DNA of 64,000 nucleotides from JAKOWB01 sp038363005 (GCA_038363005.1 JBBQBI010000001.1:248001-312000), one strand, 5' to 3'. Numbered from the stretch's first letter, positions 8,083-18,365 are shown. Made by a program: numbers and translations. The notes: generated by a model not told the origin, from the letters alone.

Positions 8083-10479
8083 ATGGGCCACACAGTACCC
8101 CTGACCGTCGACCTGGCGATCGAGGGCATGACCTGCGCCGGCTGTGCCGGGCGGGTAGAGAAAGCCATCAAGGCGGTGGCTGGCGTCACTGACGCCAGCG
8201 TCAACCTGGCGAGCGAGCGGGCGCGGATCACGCTGGCCGCGCCGGCCACCGCTGCCGCCGTCGAAACGGCGATCGCAGCCGCGGGCTATGGCGTGGTGCG
8301 GGAAACCCGTCGCCTGGCGGTGGAGGGCATGACCTGCGCCTCCTGCGTGGCGCGGGTGGAGAAGGCGCTCAAGGCGGTGCCGGGCGTGCTGGCGGCCAGC
8401 GTGAACCTGGCCAGCGAGAGCGCCGAGGTGACGCGCCTTGTCGGCCAGGCCGGCGACGCCCTGCTGGCCGACGCGGTGGCGGCGGCCGGCTACAGCGCCC
8501 GGCCGCTGGAGCCAGCGGTCAGGCCACAGGCCGAGACGGCGCGCCGCGAAGCGCGGGCGCAGCGCGACCTCTGGGCGGCGCTGGCCGCCAGCCTGCTGGC
8601 GCTGCCGCTGATCGTCGCCATGGTGCCGGCGCTCTGGGGCCAGCATCTGATGCTGCCGGGCTGGCTGCAGTTCGCCCTGGCGACACCGGTGCAGTTCGGC
8701 CTGGGCTGGCGCTTCTATCGCGCCGGCTGGAAGGCTTTGCGCGCCGGGACCGGCAACATGGACCTGCTGGTGGCCTTGGGCACCAGCGCCGGCTGGGGGC
8801 TGTCGACCTGGCTGCTGCTCAGCGCGCCGGCCGGGGTGACGCCGCACCTCTACTACGAGGCCTCGGCCGTCATCGTCGCCTTCGTGCTGCTCGGCAAGTG
8901 GCTGGAAGGTCGCGCCAAGCGACAGACCACGGCGGCCATCGCCGCGCTGGCGGCCCTGCAGCCGGCGACCGCGCGGGTACGCCGCGACGGCGCGGAGAGC
9001 GAGGTGCCGGTCGAGAGCGTCGCGGTCGGTGCGCTGACTGTGGTGCGCGCCGGCGAGCGCGTGCCGCTCGACGGCCGCGTGGTCGAGGGTCGCGCGGCCA
9101 TCGACCAGTCGCTGCTGACCGGCGAGAGCCTGCCGGTGGAGATGACGGTGGGCGACAGCCTGCCGGGCGGGGCGATCAATCGCGACGGCTTGATCGTGGT
9201 CGAGGTTACGGCGATCGGCGCCGAGACGCTGCTGCAGCGCATCCTGCGCCTGATTGAAAGCGCCCAGGCCAGCAAGCCGCCGGTGCAGGCCCTGGTGGAC
9301 CGCGTGGCCGCGGTCTTCGTGCCGGTGGTGCTGGTCCTCGCCGTCGTCACGCTGGGGGCCTGGCTGCTGGCCGGCGCGGCCTTCGAGATGGCTTTGCTGC
9401 ATGCGGTGGCCGTGCTGGTGATCGCCTGTCCCTGTGCCCTGGGGTTGGCGACGCCGACAGCCTTGATGGTCGGCACCGGTGTCGGCGCGCGCAACGGCAT
9501 CCTGTTCAAGGACGCGGTGGCATTGGAAGAAGCGCGCCGCGTCATCCTGGTGGCCTTCGACAAGACCGGCACCCTGACCGAGGGCCGGCCGGCGGTGAGC
9601 GATCTGCTGCCGCTGGCCGGCCAGGACATGAACCTGCTGCTGCGGGACGCCGCGGCGTTGCAGGCCGGCAGCGCGCATCCGCTGGCCGAGGCCCTGCGAC
9701 GCCGGGCAGAGGGCTTGGCGTTGCCGACGGTGACGGCGTTCCGCGATCTGCCGGGCCGCGGTGTCGAGGCGCTACTGGACGGACGGCGCCTGCGCCTGGG
9801 CAACGCGCGCCTGGCGGAGGAAGCGGGGCTCGCCTGGCCGGTGGAGGCAGGGCGGTTGGCGGCGGACGGCAAGTCGGTCTCGCTGCTGATCGAGCTGGCG
9901 GAACCGGCACGGGCGCTGGGCCTCGTGGCCTTCGGCGACAAGGCCAAGGCGGGTGCGGCCGAAGCCGTTGCCCGGCTGAAGGCCGCCGGCATCGCCACGG
10001 TGCTGATCAGCGGCGACAGCCGCGGCGCGGCCGAAGCGCTGGCCAGCACGCTGGGTATCGCCCAGGTCGAGGCCGAGGTGCTGCCCGCCGACAAGGTGGC
10101 AACGGTGGCGCGGCTGAAGGGCGAGGGGCGGGTCGTCGCCATGGTGGGCGACGGCGTCAACGACGCGCCGGCGCTGGCCGCGGCCGATATCGGCATTGCC
10201 ATGGGCGGTGGCAGCGCGGTGGCGATGGAAACGGCTGGCATCACCTTGATGAACGGCGATCCGCGCCGGGTGCTGGACGCCATCCGGCTGTCGCGCGCCA
10301 CCTATGACAAGATCCGGCAGAACCTGGCCTGGGCCTTTCTCTACAACGTCATCGGCATTCCGCTGGCAGCGCTGGGCTTCCTGACCCCGGTGCTGGCGGG
10401 CGCCGCCATGGCGCTGTCCAGCGTCAGTGTCGTCGGCAATGCGCTGCTGCTGCGGCGCTGGAAGGGAGGCAGGCCATGA
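8083..10479 (+). CDS. copA: copper-exporting P1B-type ATPase
   Basis: A 798-residue inner-membrane Cu(I) efflux pump. Two N-terminal heavy-metal-associated domains carry GMTCAGC (Cys18/Cys21) and GMTCASC (Cys85/Cys88). The transmembrane CPC motif is at 449-451, the phosphorylation motif DKTGTLT begins at Asp493, and TGES (actuator) and [10 protein letters not shown] (hinge) motifs are intact. It should use ATP to drive cytosolic copper to the periplasm. The ATG has GGAG about 8 bp upstream. Transcription starts from the CueR-type promoter just upstream, and the next gene overlaps by 4 bp. Confidence 0.95.
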   Translation: MGHTVPLTVDLAIEGMTCAGCAGRVEKAIKAVAGVTDASVNLASERARITLAAPATAAAVETAIAAAGYGVVRETRRLAVEGMTCASCVARVEKALKAVPGVLAASVNLASESAEVTRLVGQAGDALLADAVAAAGYSARPLEPAVRPQAETARREARAQRDLWAALAASLLALPLIVAMVPALWGQHLMLPGWLQFALATPVQFGLGWRFYRAGWKALRAGTGNMDLLVALGTSAGWGLSTWLLLSAPAGVTPHLYYEASAVIVAFVLLGKWLEGRAKRQTTAAIAALAALQPATARVRRDGAESEVPVESVAVGALTVVRAGERVPLDGRVVEGRAAIDQSLLTGESLPVEMTVGDSLPGGAINRDGLIVVEVTAIGAETLLQRILRLIESAQASKPPVQALVDRVAAVFVPVVLVLAVVTLGAWLLAGAAFEMALLHAVAVLVIACPCALGLATPTALMVGTGVGARNGILFKDAVALEEARRVILVAFDKTGTLTEGRPAVSDLLPLAGQDMNLLLRDAAALQAGSAHPLAEALRRRAEGLALPTVTAFRDLPGRGVEALLDGRRLRLGNARLAEEAGLAWPVEAGRLAADGKSVSLLIELAEPARALGLVAFGDKAKAGAAEAVARLKAAGIATVLISGDSRGAAEALASTLGIAQVEAEVLPADKVATVARLKGEGRVVAMVGDGVNDAPALAAADIGIAMGGGSAVAMETAGITLMNGDPRRVLDAIRLSRATYDKIRQNLAWAFLYNVIGIPLAALGFLTPVLAGAAMALSSVSVVGNALLLRRWKGGRP

Positions 10480-11003
10480 TCGAGGCGATGACCATCGGCG
10501 ACGCGGCTGAGGCTTCGGGCGTGTCGGCGAAGATGATCCGCTATTACGAATCCATCGGCCTGATGCCGGCGGCGGAGCGCACCGCCAGCGGCTACCGCAC
10601 CTATGGCGATACCGAGGTCAACACCCTGCGGTTTATCCGTCGCGCGCGCGACCTGGGCTTCCCGGTGGAGCGCATCCGCTTGCTTCTCGATCTCTGGCGC
10701 GACCGCGCGCGCAGCAGCGCCGAGGTGCGCTCGCTGGCCGAACAGCAGGTGGCGACGCTGGCGACGCGGATCGCCGAGCTGGAGGCCATGCGCAAGGCGC
10801 TGCTGCACCTTGTCCATGCCTGCCATGGCGATGGGCGGCCGGACTGTCCGATCCTGGAGGACCTGGCTACAGCGCCCGCGCCATCGGCGGGACCGGAAAG
10901 CCACCTACCAGCGTCTCGTAGGCATGGGCCGCCTTCAGCACCAGGTCGTCGCGGTGCGGCGGGCCGACGATTTGCAGGCCGGCCGGCAGTCCCTCGCGCG
11001 TGA
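10476..11003 (+). CDS. cueR: MerR-family copper-responsive regulator CueR, with C-terminal run-on
   Basis: A MerR-type regulator whose ATG overlaps the copA TGA (ATGA). The winged HTH signature is at residues 6-44 ([29 protein letters not shown]). The metal loop has Cys116 and Cys124 in the C-x7-C spacing of CueR, which selects monovalent coinage metals. The family normally ends soon after this loop (about residue 130). Here the frame stays open to residue 175, and the extra 45 Pro/Arg/Ser-rich residues are encoded entirely antisense to the 3' end of the convergent amidase gene. The extension is probably a run-on with no conserved function. Confidence 0.88.
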   Translation: MIEAMTIGDAAEASGVSAKMIRYYESIGLMPAAERTASGYRTYGDTEVNTLRFIRRARDLGFPVERIRLLLDLWRDRARSSAEVRSLAEQQVATLATRIAELEAMRKALLHLVHACHGDGRPDCPILEDLATAPAPSAGPESHLPASRRHGPPSAPGRRGAAGRRFAGRPAVPRA

Positions 11004-12270
11004 GGCCGCAGGGCACTGTCGCCGCCGGCTGTTGCGACAGGTTGAAGGGATAGGAGAAGGGGGTCCAGTCGGTCCAGCCGTTCTGGCCGGGTGGACGCTC
11101 CTGCCCGGCCTCGAAGGCGACCAGCGGCAGGGTCGGCAGCAGCAGCAGGTCGTAGCGCTGGTGGAAGCGCTTCAGCAGGCTGCCAAGCGTCTCGCGCGCC
11201 TTGATCGTCGCCATGTAGTCGAACAGCTGGATGCGTGCGCCCTCCTCGGCGGCGCGCTGCAGGCCGGGATCGATCCGCTGGCGCTGCTCCGCCGTGAAAG
11301 CGGAGAGGAAGTGCGCCGCGCCGACGAACCATAGGATGCGGAAGATCGGTCCGCAGTCGGGGATTTCCGGCCCCGCCTGCTCCACCGTGGCGCCCAGTTC
11401 GCGGAAACGCAGGGCCGCGGTTTCTACCAGGCGCGCGATCTCGGGGTCCACGGCATGGCCGCCCAGGGTCGGCGTGAAGGCGACGCGCAGGCCGGCCAAA
11501 CGCGGTTCCAGGTCCTGGCGGAAGTCGTGGCAGGGATGCGGCAACTGATACCAGTCGTGCGCGTCCTGCCGGCTCATCACCGTCAGCATCAGCGCTGCGT
11601 CGGCGACACTGCGGGTCATGGGGCCAATATGCGCCACGGTGCCGAAGGGGCTGGCCGGAAAGGCCGGCACGCGGCCGAAGGAGGGCTTGATGCCGAAGAT
11701 ACCGCTGAAGCCAGCCGGGATGCGGATCGAGCCGCCGCCATCGGTGCCGTAGTGCAGCGCGCCGAGGCCGGCGGCGCAGGCCGCCGCGGCGCCGCCTGAC
11801 GAGCCGCCGGGCGTGCGCTCCAGGTTCCAGGGATTGCGGGTGATGCCGGTGAGGATCGAATCGGTGACGCCCTTCCAGCCGAACTCCGGCGTCGTGGTCT
11901 TGCCTAGGAAGATGGCGTTCTCCGCCCGCAGCGCGGCGACCGAGGGCGCGTCCTCGGTCCAGGGCTGGTCGCGATCCACCAAGGTAGAGCCGCGCAGGGT
12001 CGGCCAGCCCTTGGTCAGCAGCAGGTCCTTGATGGTGGTGGGCACGCCGTCGACGCGGCCTTCCGGCTGGCCCTTGGCCCAGCGGTCGCTGGAGGCGCGG
12101 GCGGCCGTCAGCACGCTCTCGTCGTCGCGCAGGCAGAAGGCGTTCAGTTTGGGATCCAGGCGGTCGATACGGGCCAACACGGCCTGGGCCACCTCCAGCG
12201 GTGAGAAGGCCTTGGTGCGATAGCCATGCAGCAGCTGGGTGGCGGAGAGCAGGCAGAGTTCGTCGGACAT
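10867..12270 (-). CDS. amidase-signature family amidase
   Basis: A 467-residue amidase-signature hydrolase. The Ser-cisSer-Lys triad is complete: Lys81 (GVPTTIKD), cis-Ser157 in TPGGSSGG and nucleophile Ser181 in GTDGGGSIRIPA, with the canonical 24-residue separation of the two serines. Such enzymes hydrolyse amide bonds of small molecules; the substrate is unknown and the gene is not with gatB or gatC, so a tRNA amidotransferase role is unlikely. The ATG at 12270 is preceded by AAGGGGG; an in-frame ATG nine codons upstream has no ribosome site. Its 3' end overlaps the cueR extension by 137 bp, and it is divergent from another amidase gene. Confidence 0.87.
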   Translation of the reverse strand: MSDELCLLSATQLLHGYRTKAFSPLEVAQAVLARIDRLDPKLNAFCLRDDESVLTAARASSDRWAKGQPEGRVDGVPTTIKDLLLTKGWPTLRGSTLVDRDQPWTEDAPSVAALRAENAIFLGKTTTPEFGWKGVTDSILTGITRNPWNLERTPGGSSGGAAAACAAGLGALHYGTDGGGSIRIPAGFSGIFGIKPSFGRVPAFPASPFGTVAHIGPMTRSVADAALMLTVMSRQDAHDWYQLPHPCHDFRQDLEPRLAGLRVAFTPTLGGHAVDPEIARLVETAALRFRELGATVEQAGPEIPDCGPIFRILWFVGAAHFLSAFTAEQRQRIDPGLQRAAEEGARIQLFDYMATIKARETLGSLLKRFHQRYDLLLLPTLPLVAFEAGQERPPGQNGWTDWTPFSYPFNLSQQPAATVPCGLTREGLPAGLQIVGPPHRDDLVLKAAHAYETLVGGFPVPPMARAL

Positions 12271-12361
12271 GGGACCCCCTTCGCAGACGCGGGGCATTGA
12301 GGCACGCGGGCTTGGCCGCTGTCGAGGGTAGCGCTAGGCTGCGGCGAACTCAGGAGATGTC

Positions 12362-13558
12362 ATGCAGCCTTCGACCGACCCCCTCGGCGCGCTGGTGCCG
12401 GGGCCGCAGCCCGATATCGCCGGTAGCGCCGTCGGGCCGCTGGCCGGCGTGAGCTTCGCCGCCAAGGACATTTTCGATGTCGCCGGCTTCGTCACCGGCT
12501 GCGGCAATCCGGACTATGGCAAGGCGCACGGGCCGGCCAAGGCGCATGCCTGGGCGGTGGCGAAGCTGCTGGCCGCCGGCGCCAGCCTGACCGCCAAGGT
12601 GATCACCGACGAGTTCGCCTTCAGCCTGAACGGGCAGAACTTCCACTACGGCACGCCGACCAACAGCAACGCGCCGGGACGGGTCTGCGGTGGCTCCTCC
12701 TGCGGCTCGGCCGCGGCCGTGGCCGGCGGGCTGGTCGACATCGCGCTGGGCAGCGACACCGGCGGCTCGGTGCGGGTGCCGGCCTCGTTCTGCGGACTCT
12801 GGGGCCTGCGGCCGACGCATGGCGCTATCCCGCTGGATGGCGTGATGAGCCTGGCGCCGAGCTACGACACTGTCGGCTGGTTCGCCCGCGATGGCGCCCT
12901 GCTGGGCCGCGCCGGCGCGGCGCTGCTGCCGCCCGACAAGCCGGGGCCGGGCTTCGCGCGGCTGCTGCTGCCAGAGGACGCCTGGGCCCTGGCCTGGCCC
13001 GACACGCGCGAGATCATGGCGCCGGAGATCACCCGCCTGGAGCAGCGCCTGGCGCCGGCGGTCCGCGTGACGCTGGGCGAGCCGGGCGGCGGAATGGAAA
13101 CCTGGATGTTGCGCTTCCGCGCCATCCAGGCGAGCGAGATCAAGCAGAGCGCCGGCGTCTGGGTGCAGGCCAACAAGCCGCGCCTGGGGCCGGAGATCCA
13201 GGAGCGCTTCGACTGGGTGGAGAGTCAGCCGCCGACGGAAGCCGCCGCGGCGCAGGAACCGCGTATCGCCTTTACCAAGCGGCTGGAGACCCTGCTGGGC
13301 GAGGACGGGCTACTGGTATTGCCGAGCGCGCCGGGCGCGGCGCCTTTCGCCAACACCCCGGCCGAGGAGCTGCGCGACTGGCGCCTGCAGGTGCTGAGCC
13401 TGACCTGCATCGCCGGCCTCAGCGGCCTGCCGCAGGTCTCCATGCCGCTGGGCCGCGTCGAGGGCGCGCCGGTCGGGCTGTCGCTGATCGCGCCACGCGG
13501 GCGTGACCGCGCGCTGCTGGCCTTCGCGCAGCGATTCGGGGCAGCTCAGGAGTCGTAG
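12362..13558 (+). CDS. amidase-signature family amidase (second, divergent)
   Basis: A 398-residue amidase-signature enzyme, shorter than its neighbour and only distantly similar. The triad is Lys35 (FAAKDIFD), cis-Ser112 (GGSSCGSA) and Ser136 ([11 protein letters not shown]), again 24 residues between serines. The sequence pattern around the triad resembles the indoleacetamide-hydrolase/AMI1-like branch, but the substrate cannot be assigned. It shares a 91-bp divergent promoter region with the first amidase and runs 13 bp into the convergent apt gene. Confidence 0.85.
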   Translation: MQPSTDPLGALVPGPQPDIAGSAVGPLAGVSFAAKDIFDVAGFVTGCGNPDYGKAHGPAKAHAWAVAKLLAAGASLTAKVITDEFAFSLNGQNFHYGTPTNSNAPGRVCGGSSCGSAAAVAGGLVDIALGSDTGGSVRVPASFCGLWGLRPTHGAIPLDGVMSLAPSYDTVGWFARDGALLGRAGAALLPPDKPGPGFARLLLPEDAWALAWPDTREIMAPEITRLEQRLAPAVRVTLGEPGGGMETWMLRFRAIQASEIKQSAGVWVQANKPRLGPEIQERFDWVESQPPTEAAAAQEPRIAFTKRLETLLGEDGLLVLPSAPGAAPFANTPAEELRDWRLQVLSLTCIAGLSGLPQVSMPLGRVEGAPVGLSLIAPRGRDRALLAFAQRFGAAQES

Positions 13559-14061
13559 GACAGCAGGCTGGTGCAGGGCACGTCCAGCCGGTCGCGGCCG
13601 CCGAGGAAGGCAAGCTCGATAAGGCAGGCGCAGGCGGGGACCACGCCGCCGACCTTGCGGATCAGGGCGATGCCCGCCTGCATTGTGCCGCCGGTGGCCA
13701 GCAGGTCGTCGAGCAGCACGACGCGCTGGCCCGGCTGAATCGCGTCGGCCTGCACCTCCAGCGTGTCCTGGCCGTATTCCAGGTCATAGGTCAGCGGGAT
13801 GGTGGCGCCCGGCAGCTTGCCCTTCTTGCGCAGCATGATGAAGCCGAGGCCCAGGCGATAGGCCAGCGGCGCGGTCACCAGGAAGCCGCGCGACTCGATG
13901 CCGGCGAGCAGGTCGGGCTTATGCGGCGCGACCACCGCGGCCAAGCGGTCGACCGCCGCCTCCCAGGCCCCGGCATGGGCGATCAGGGTCGAGATGTCGT
14001 AGAACAGGATGCCTGGCTTGGGAAAGTCTGGCACGCCGCGGATGTGCTGTTTCAGGTCCAT
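13546..14061 (-). CDS. apt: adenine phosphoribosyltransferase
   Basis: A 171-residue type I phosphoribosyltransferase, exactly the usual Apt length, converting adenine and PRPP to AMP (purine salvage, cytosol). Diagnostic parts are the N-terminal [18 protein letters not shown], the substrate loop GIESRGF (54-60), LRKKGKLPG, and the PRPP-binding DDLLATGGT (118-126). The ATG at 14061 has GGGGA upstream; upstream in-frame sequence lacks family features. It is convergent with and overlaps the second amidase by 13 bp. Confidence 0.94.
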   Translation of the reverse strand: MDLKQHIRGVPDFPKPGILFYDISTLIAHAGAWEAAVDRLAAVVAPHKPDLLAGIESRGFLVTAPLAYRLGLGFIMLRKKGKLPGATIPLTYDLEYGQDTLEVQADAIQPGQRVVLLDDLLATGGTMQAGIALIRKVGGVVPACACLIELAFLGGRDRLDVPCTSLLSYDS

Positions 14062-14191
14062 GAAATCCCCAATGTCTGCCCGGCCGGACACTAGTGCCGA
14101 AGTCTCGCCAGGGGAAGCGGCGGCGGGCCGCAGGCAGTGTGTTGCCTTCGGGTTGGCGCCGGCCGGCCGGCCGGTGTAAAGGGGAAGCCGC

Positions 14192-15517
14192 ATGAGTCAC
14201 GTTTTCCATCGCACCCTTGCCCAGGTGCCGCCGACGGTGGTCAAGGGCGAGGGCTCCTGGCTGATCGACCAGGCCGGCAAGCGCTACCTCGACGCCTCGG
14301 GGGGCGCCGGGGTCTCCTGTCTTGGCCACAGCCATCCGGCGGTCATCGCCGCCATTGAGGCGCAGCTGCGGCGGGTGCCCTATACCCACAATTCCTTCTT
14401 CACCAGCGAGCCGGCCGAGGCGCTGGCCGACTGCCTGGTCAAGACGGCGCCGGCGGGCCTGACCTCTGTCTACTTCACCAGCGGCGGCTCGGAGGCGACG
14501 GAGACGGCGCTGAAGCTGGCGCGGCAGTACTTCGTCGAACGCGGCCAGCCAGAGCGCTTCCGCTTCGTCGCCCGGCGCCAGAGCTATCACGGCAACACGC
14601 TGGGCGCGCTGTCGGTCGGCGGCAACATGGCGCGGCGCGCACTCTACGAGCCGATCCTGCTGCCGGGTGTCAGCCATATCGAACCCTGCTACGCCTATCG
14701 CCACCAGCGGTCGGACGAGACCGAGGAGGCCTATGGCCTGCGCGCCGCTGACGCGCTGGAGACCGAGCTGCAGCGCCTGGGCCCGGAGAGCGTCGCGGCC
14801 TTCATCATGGAGCCGGTGGTCGGTGCCTCGCTGGGCGCGGCGCCGGCGGTGGCGGGCTATCTGAAGCGCATCCGGCAGATCTGCGACCGCCATGGCGTGC
14901 TGCTGATCCTGGACGAGGTGATGTGCGGCATGGGGCGCACCGGGCGCCTCTATGCCTGCGACGAGGACGGCGTGGTGCCGGACCTGCTGACCACGGCCAA
15001 GGGCCTGGGTGCCGGCTACCAGCCGATCGGCGCGGTGCTGATCCACGAGCGCATCCGCCAGACCCTGCTGGAGGGCAGCGGCGCCTTCCAGCACGGCTTC
15101 ACCTACATCGGTCACGCGGCGGCCTGCGCCGGCGCGCTGGCAGTGCAGGAAGTGATCGAGCGCGAGGGCCTGGTCGAGCGCGTGCGCGTTCTGGGACAGC
15201 GGCTGCGCGACGGACTGCAGGAGCGCTTCGGCAACCATCACCATGTCGGCGACATCCGCGGGCGCGGGCTGTTCATCGGCCTGGAGCTGGTGGAGGACCG
15301 CGCCAGCAAGCGGCCCTTCGATCCGGCGCGACGGATCAACGGGCGGCTGAAGGCACTGGCGCTGGAAGAGGGCCTGCTCTGCTATCCCTCAGGCGGCACC
15401 GTCGATGGCGTCAAGGGCGACCACCTGCTGCTGGCGCCGCCCTACAACAGCAGCGAGGTCGAGATCGACCAGATTGTCGAGCGGCTGGGCAGGGCGCTCG
15501 ACCGGGTGCTGGCATGA
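14192..15517 (+). CDS. class III PLP-dependent aminotransferase
   Basis: A 441-residue class III (omega-amino acid/4-aminobutyrate-type) aminotransferase. The cofactor lysine is Lys270 in [15 protein letters not shown]; the PLP-binding [16 protein letters not shown] and the [13 protein letters not shown] aspartate region are intact. It is the first gene of a coupled operon: its TGA overlaps the ATG of a BKACE-family gene. That context suggests it removes an amino group from an amino acid or amine to yield a keto acid for cleavage by the next enzyme. The substrate is not predictable from sequence. Confidence 0.87.
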   Translation: MSHVFHRTLAQVPPTVVKGEGSWLIDQAGKRYLDASGGAGVSCLGHSHPAVIAAIEAQLRRVPYTHNSFFTSEPAEALADCLVKTAPAGLTSVYFTSGGSEATETALKLARQYFVERGQPERFRFVARRQSYHGNTLGALSVGGNMARRALYEPILLPGVSHIEPCYAYRHQRSDETEEAYGLRAADALETELQRLGPESVAAFIMEPVVGASLGAAPAVAGYLKRIRQICDRHGVLLILDEVMCGMGRTGRLYACDEDGVVPDLLTTAKGLGAGYQPIGAVLIHERIRQTLLEGSGAFQHGFTYIGHAAACAGALAVQEVIEREGLVERVRVLGQRLRDGLQERFGNHHHVGDIRGRGLFIGLELVEDRASKRPFDPARRINGRLKALALEEGLLCYPSGGTVDGVKGDHLLLAPPYNSSEVEIDQIVERLGRALDRVLA

Positions 15518-16347
15518 CGGCGCCGGTGCTGATCGCGGTGGCACCCAACGGTGCGCGGCGCGGCAAGGCGGATCACGCGGCGCTGCCGATCACGCCGGCG
15601 GAACTGGCGGCCACGGCCAAGGCGGCGGCCGACGCCGGCGCGGCGATGATTCATTTGCATGTGCGCGACGAGCAGGGCCGCCACAGCCTGGCCGCGGCGC
15701 ACTATCGCCCCGCGTTGGAGGCCGTGGCCGAAGCGGTGGGCGAGCGGCTGATCGTGCAGGCCACTAGCGAGGCCGCTGGGGTCTACCAGCCGGCCGAGCA
15801 GCGCGCCCATATGCGGGCACTGAAGCCGGCGGCCATGAGCCTGGCGCTGCGCGAGATCGTGCCGCCGGGCGACGAGGCCGAGGGCGCGCGCTTCCTGGAG
15901 TGGGCGGCGGGCAGCGACATCCTGCCGCAAATCATCCTGTACGAGCCGGCCGAGGTGACGCGGCTGGCGGAGCTGATCGAGGCCGGCGTGGTGCCTTGGC
16001 GGAATCCGCCGGTGCTCTTCGTGCTGGGGCGCTACACGCCGGGGCAGAAGTCGCAACCGGCCGACCTGCTGCCCTTCCTGGCCGCGAACCAGCCACAGTT
16101 TCCCTGGATGGTCTGTGCCTTCGGCGCGCAGGAAGGCGCGGCCGGCCTGGCGGCGGCGCTGCTCGGCGGCCAGGTGCGGCTGGGCTTCGAGAACAATATG
16201 CTGCTGCCGGACGGCAGCGCGGCGCCGGACAACGCCGCGCTGATCGCCCGGCTGGCCGCCGGACTTGCCCTGCAAGGGCGCCGGCCGGCGACCGCGACTG
16301 AGGCGCGACGACTGTTCAACGGCGAGGACTTGGCGGACAGCGCATGA
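15514..16347 (+). CDS. BKACE family protein (DUF849, 3-keto-5-aminohexanoate cleavage enzyme-like)
   Basis: A 277-residue beta-keto acid cleavage enzyme (DUF849). The zinc-binding HxH (His47, His49) lies in MIHLHVRDEQGRHS, followed by the usual TIM-barrel blocks, a MSLALREIVP segment and the late RLGFENNMLLPDG motif near the C-terminus. Characterised members condense a beta-keto acid with acetyl-CoA and split it into acetoacetate and a new acyl-CoA. It overlaps the aminotransferase by 4 bp and the TAXI gene by 4 bp, so the three are translated as a unit. Confidence 0.87.
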   Translation: MTAPVLIAVAPNGARRGKADHAALPITPAELAATAKAAADAGAAMIHLHVRDEQGRHSLAAAHYRPALEAVAEAVGERLIVQATSEAAGVYQPAEQRAHMRALKPAAMSLALREIVPPGDEAEGARFLEWAAGSDILPQIILYEPAEVTRLAELIEAGVVPWRNPPVLFVLGRYTPGQKSQPADLLPFLAANQPQFPWMVCAFGAQEGAAGLAAALLGGQVRLGFENNMLLPDGSAAPDNAALIARLAAGLALQGRRPATATEARRLFNGEDLADSA

Positions 16348-17417
16348 TGGATCTGGTGGGGATGGTGCGGCGCGGCCTGGTGACGGCGGTGCTGATCTGC
16401 GGCAGCACAGCGGTGCTGGCCAACCAGGTGGTGCCGCCACCGGAGAAGCCGACGGCACCGACCGTCTTGACGCAGCCGGCCAGCGCGGCGGCGCCTGAGG
16501 CGCCCGCCGCGCCGGCGGAACCGGTGGCGCCGCAGGACATCGTCATCGGCGCGGCGCCGGTGGCCGGCACCTTCTATCCGGCGGCCGGCGCACTGTGTCG
16601 CGAGATCAACCATCGCCAGTCCCTGAACAGCCTGCGCTGCCTGGTGGAGGAGACCGAAGGGTCGGCCGACAACCTGCAGCGTCTGCGCGACGGCAGGCTT
16701 GAGCTGGCGGTGGTGCAGTCCGACTGGGCCTTTCACGCCGCCGCCGGCTCGACCATCGAGCGCCAGCCGCCCTTCACCGAGCTGCGCAGCCTGCTGCTGC
16801 TGCAGCCGCAGGTGATGACGCTGGTCGCCGGGGCGAAGAGCGGCGTGCTGCAGATTTCCGACCTGACCGGCAAGCGCGTTTCCATCGGTCCGGCCGGCAG
16901 CGGTATCAACGATGCCGGGCGCAACCTGCTGCAGGCCCTGGGGCTGGAAAGCAGCGTGACCTTGATGGAGCTGCCGATCGAGCAGCAGGCGCAGGCCATC
17001 TGCAGCGGCCAGATCGACGCCTTCCTGCTGCCGGTGGCACACCCCAACGGCGCCATCGCCGAGGCGGTGGACCTCTGCGGCGCCATCCTGGTCGAGTTGC
17101 AGGACGAGGCGATCGATCGCATGGTCACCACCTGGCCCTACCTGGTGAAGGCGATGATCCCCGCCGGCGCCTATAGCTCGGCAGGCAACGATGTCGCCGG
17201 CTATGGCCTGGTGGCGACGCTGGTGACCACCACGGCACTGTCAGACGAGATGGCCTATCAGATCGTCAAGGCGGTCTACGAAGGGTTGGACGATCTGCGG
17301 GCGCAGCACCCGACCCTGGCGCTGCTGTCGGCGCAGGCGATGAGCGGGCCGGGACTGGCGACCCTGCCGCTGCATCCAGGCGCGCTGCGCTACTACCAGG
17401 AGCGCGGCTGGAGATGA
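16344..17417 (+). CDS. TAXI family TRAP transporter substrate-binding protein
   Basis: A 357-residue periplasmic binding protein with a hydrophobic N-terminus (residues ~10-28, ending VLANQ), a Pro/Ala-rich linker, then the TAXI fold starting DIVIGAAPVAGTFYPAAGALC. It contains GSADNLQRLRDGRLELAVVQSD and the typical FTELRSLLLLQPQVMTLVA and GKRVSIGPAGSGI blocks. TAXI proteins deliver substrate to a DctM/DctQ-type membrane permease, which is not seen in this window; it may lie elsewhere. Adjacent ATGs at 16344 and 16347 are both possible starts. The tight overlap with the BKACE gene suggests it imports or senses the substrate of that pathway. Confidence 0.83.
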   Translation: MMDLVGMVRRGLVTAVLICGSTAVLANQVVPPPEKPTAPTVLTQPASAAAPEAPAAPAEPVAPQDIVIGAAPVAGTFYPAAGALCREINHRQSLNSLRCLVEETEGSADNLQRLRDGRLELAVVQSDWAFHAAAGSTIERQPPFTELRSLLLLQPQVMTLVAGAKSGVLQISDLTGKRVSIGPAGSGINDAGRNLLQALGLESSVTLMELPIEQQAQAICSGQIDAFLLPVAHPNGAIAEAVDLCGAILVELQDEAIDRMVTTWPYLVKAMIPAGAYSSAGNDVAGYGLVATLVTTTALSDEMAYQIVKAVYEGLDDLRAQHPTLALLSAQAMSGPGLATLPLHPGALRYYQERGWR

Positions 17418-17444
17418 CCGCCTGATGTTGCAAGGCGCCGGCTG

Positions 17445-18188
17445 ATGCCGCGCAAGCTCGTCCGCTTCGCACAGGTGGTGGAGCCGGTCGAGCTGGCGCG
17501 CCTGCCGCGGACCGAACTGCTGCGTCTGGCCGAGGCCGGCCAGGAGGTGGCGGAGATCCAGCGCGTGCTGGGCAAGACCGGCGACAACGTGGTCGGTGAG
17601 CTGCTGCGCGAGGAAACCAGCTTCTACGAGTGGGACCACTATCCCTCGGGCGACGTGCACGACAGCGAGACCGGGGCGCAGTTCTACTACCACGCCCATG
17701 CGGCGGAGGAGCGCTTCGCCGACGAGCACGGGCATTTCCACGCCTTCGTGCGGCCCGCGCGGCGACCGCAGGGCCAGCCGGCCGGCCATGGGCAGGACCT
17801 GCTGTGCCACCTGGTGGCCATCGCCATGAATGCCGAGGGTGAGCCCTTTCGCCTTTTCACCGTCAACCGCTGGGTCACCGGCGAGACCTGGTACCCGGCG
17901 GCCGAGGCGCTGGCGCTGCTGGATGCCTTCGAAGTGCGACTGGGGCGACCGTCCTTTGCCACCAACCGCTGGATCGGCGCCTGCGTGCGGCTGTTCCGGC
18001 CGCAGGTGGTGGCGCTGGTGCAGGCGCGCGACCGCGTGGTCGCCGATTGGCGCCGGCGCTATCCCGGCCGCGATGTGCTGGAGGACCGGCAGCTCGAGGT
18101 CACCTCGACCCTGGAGGTCTCGGTCGAGGGGCAGTTGCGGGCCGTCGCGGCGGCGCTCGGCAAGACCAAGCCGCGGCCGAAACGCTAG
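17445..18188 (+). CDS. conserved hypothetical protein (possibly DUF6969)
   Basis: A 247-residue soluble protein of unknown function. It contains an acidic/aromatic stretch EWDHYPSGDVHDSETGAQFYYH followed by a histidine-rich DEHGHFHAFVRP, then CHLVAIAMNAEGEPFRLFTVNRWVTGE. The conserved His/Asp/Glu cluster could bind a metal. I have a weak recollection of this as DUF6969, which is unverified. It follows the TAXI gene by 27 bp on the same strand and probably belongs to the aminotransferase/BKACE operon. The C-terminus is basic (KTKPRPKR). Confidence 0.65.
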   Translation: MPRKLVRFAQVVEPVELARLPRTELLRLAEAGQEVAEIQRVLGKTGDNVVGELLREETSFYEWDHYPSGDVHDSETGAQFYYHAHAAEERFADEHGHFHAFVRPARRPQGQPAGHGQDLLCHLVAIAMNAEGEPFRLFTVNRWVTGETWYPAAEALALLDAFEVRLGRPSFATNRWIGACVRLFRPQVVALVQARDRVVADWRRRYPGRDVLEDRQLEVTSTLEVSVEGQLRAVAAALGKTKPRPKR

Positions 18189-18269
18189 GCGCCGTCAGGG
18201 GCCCCCGACCAGTTGCCAAGCCGCGGTGGAGCGGCTATACACCCCCGCCCGAACTGCTGGCCCGTCTGA

Positions 18270-18346
18270 CGGGGAATAGCTCAGCCTGGTAGAGCACTAC
18301 GTTCGGGACGTAGGGGCCGGAGGTTCAAATCCTCTTTCCCCGACCA
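18270..18346 (+). tRNA. tRNA-Pro (anticodon CGG)
   Basis: A complete 77-nt cloverleaf. The 7-bp acceptor is CGGGGAA/TTCCCCG with discriminator A and encoded CCA (18344-18346); D-stem GCTC/GAGC; anticodon stem CTACG/CGTAG with loop TTCGGGA giving anticodon CGG; T-arm GGAGG/CCTCT around TTCAAAT. A strong terminator follows 20 bp downstream, so it is a single-gene transcript or the tail of the upstream operon. Confidence 0.97.
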
Positions 18347-18365
18347 ACACTGCGGACCAGCAGGG

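Noticed and set aside
7927..9678. 583-residue frame antisense to copA
   Set aside because: Low-complexity Arg/Gln/Gly/His content, no family motif, lies fully opposite the intact CopA and gcrA terminator; a by-product of high GC.
13919..15244. 441-residue frame antisense to the aminotransferase
   Set aside because: Opposite a complete class III aminotransferase; residue usage is that of a shadow frame.
18270..18346. tRNA-Pro as integration site for the prophage or islet
   Set aside because: No phage genes or duplicated tRNA end nearby; the prophage is more than 30 kb away and the islet is at glyS.
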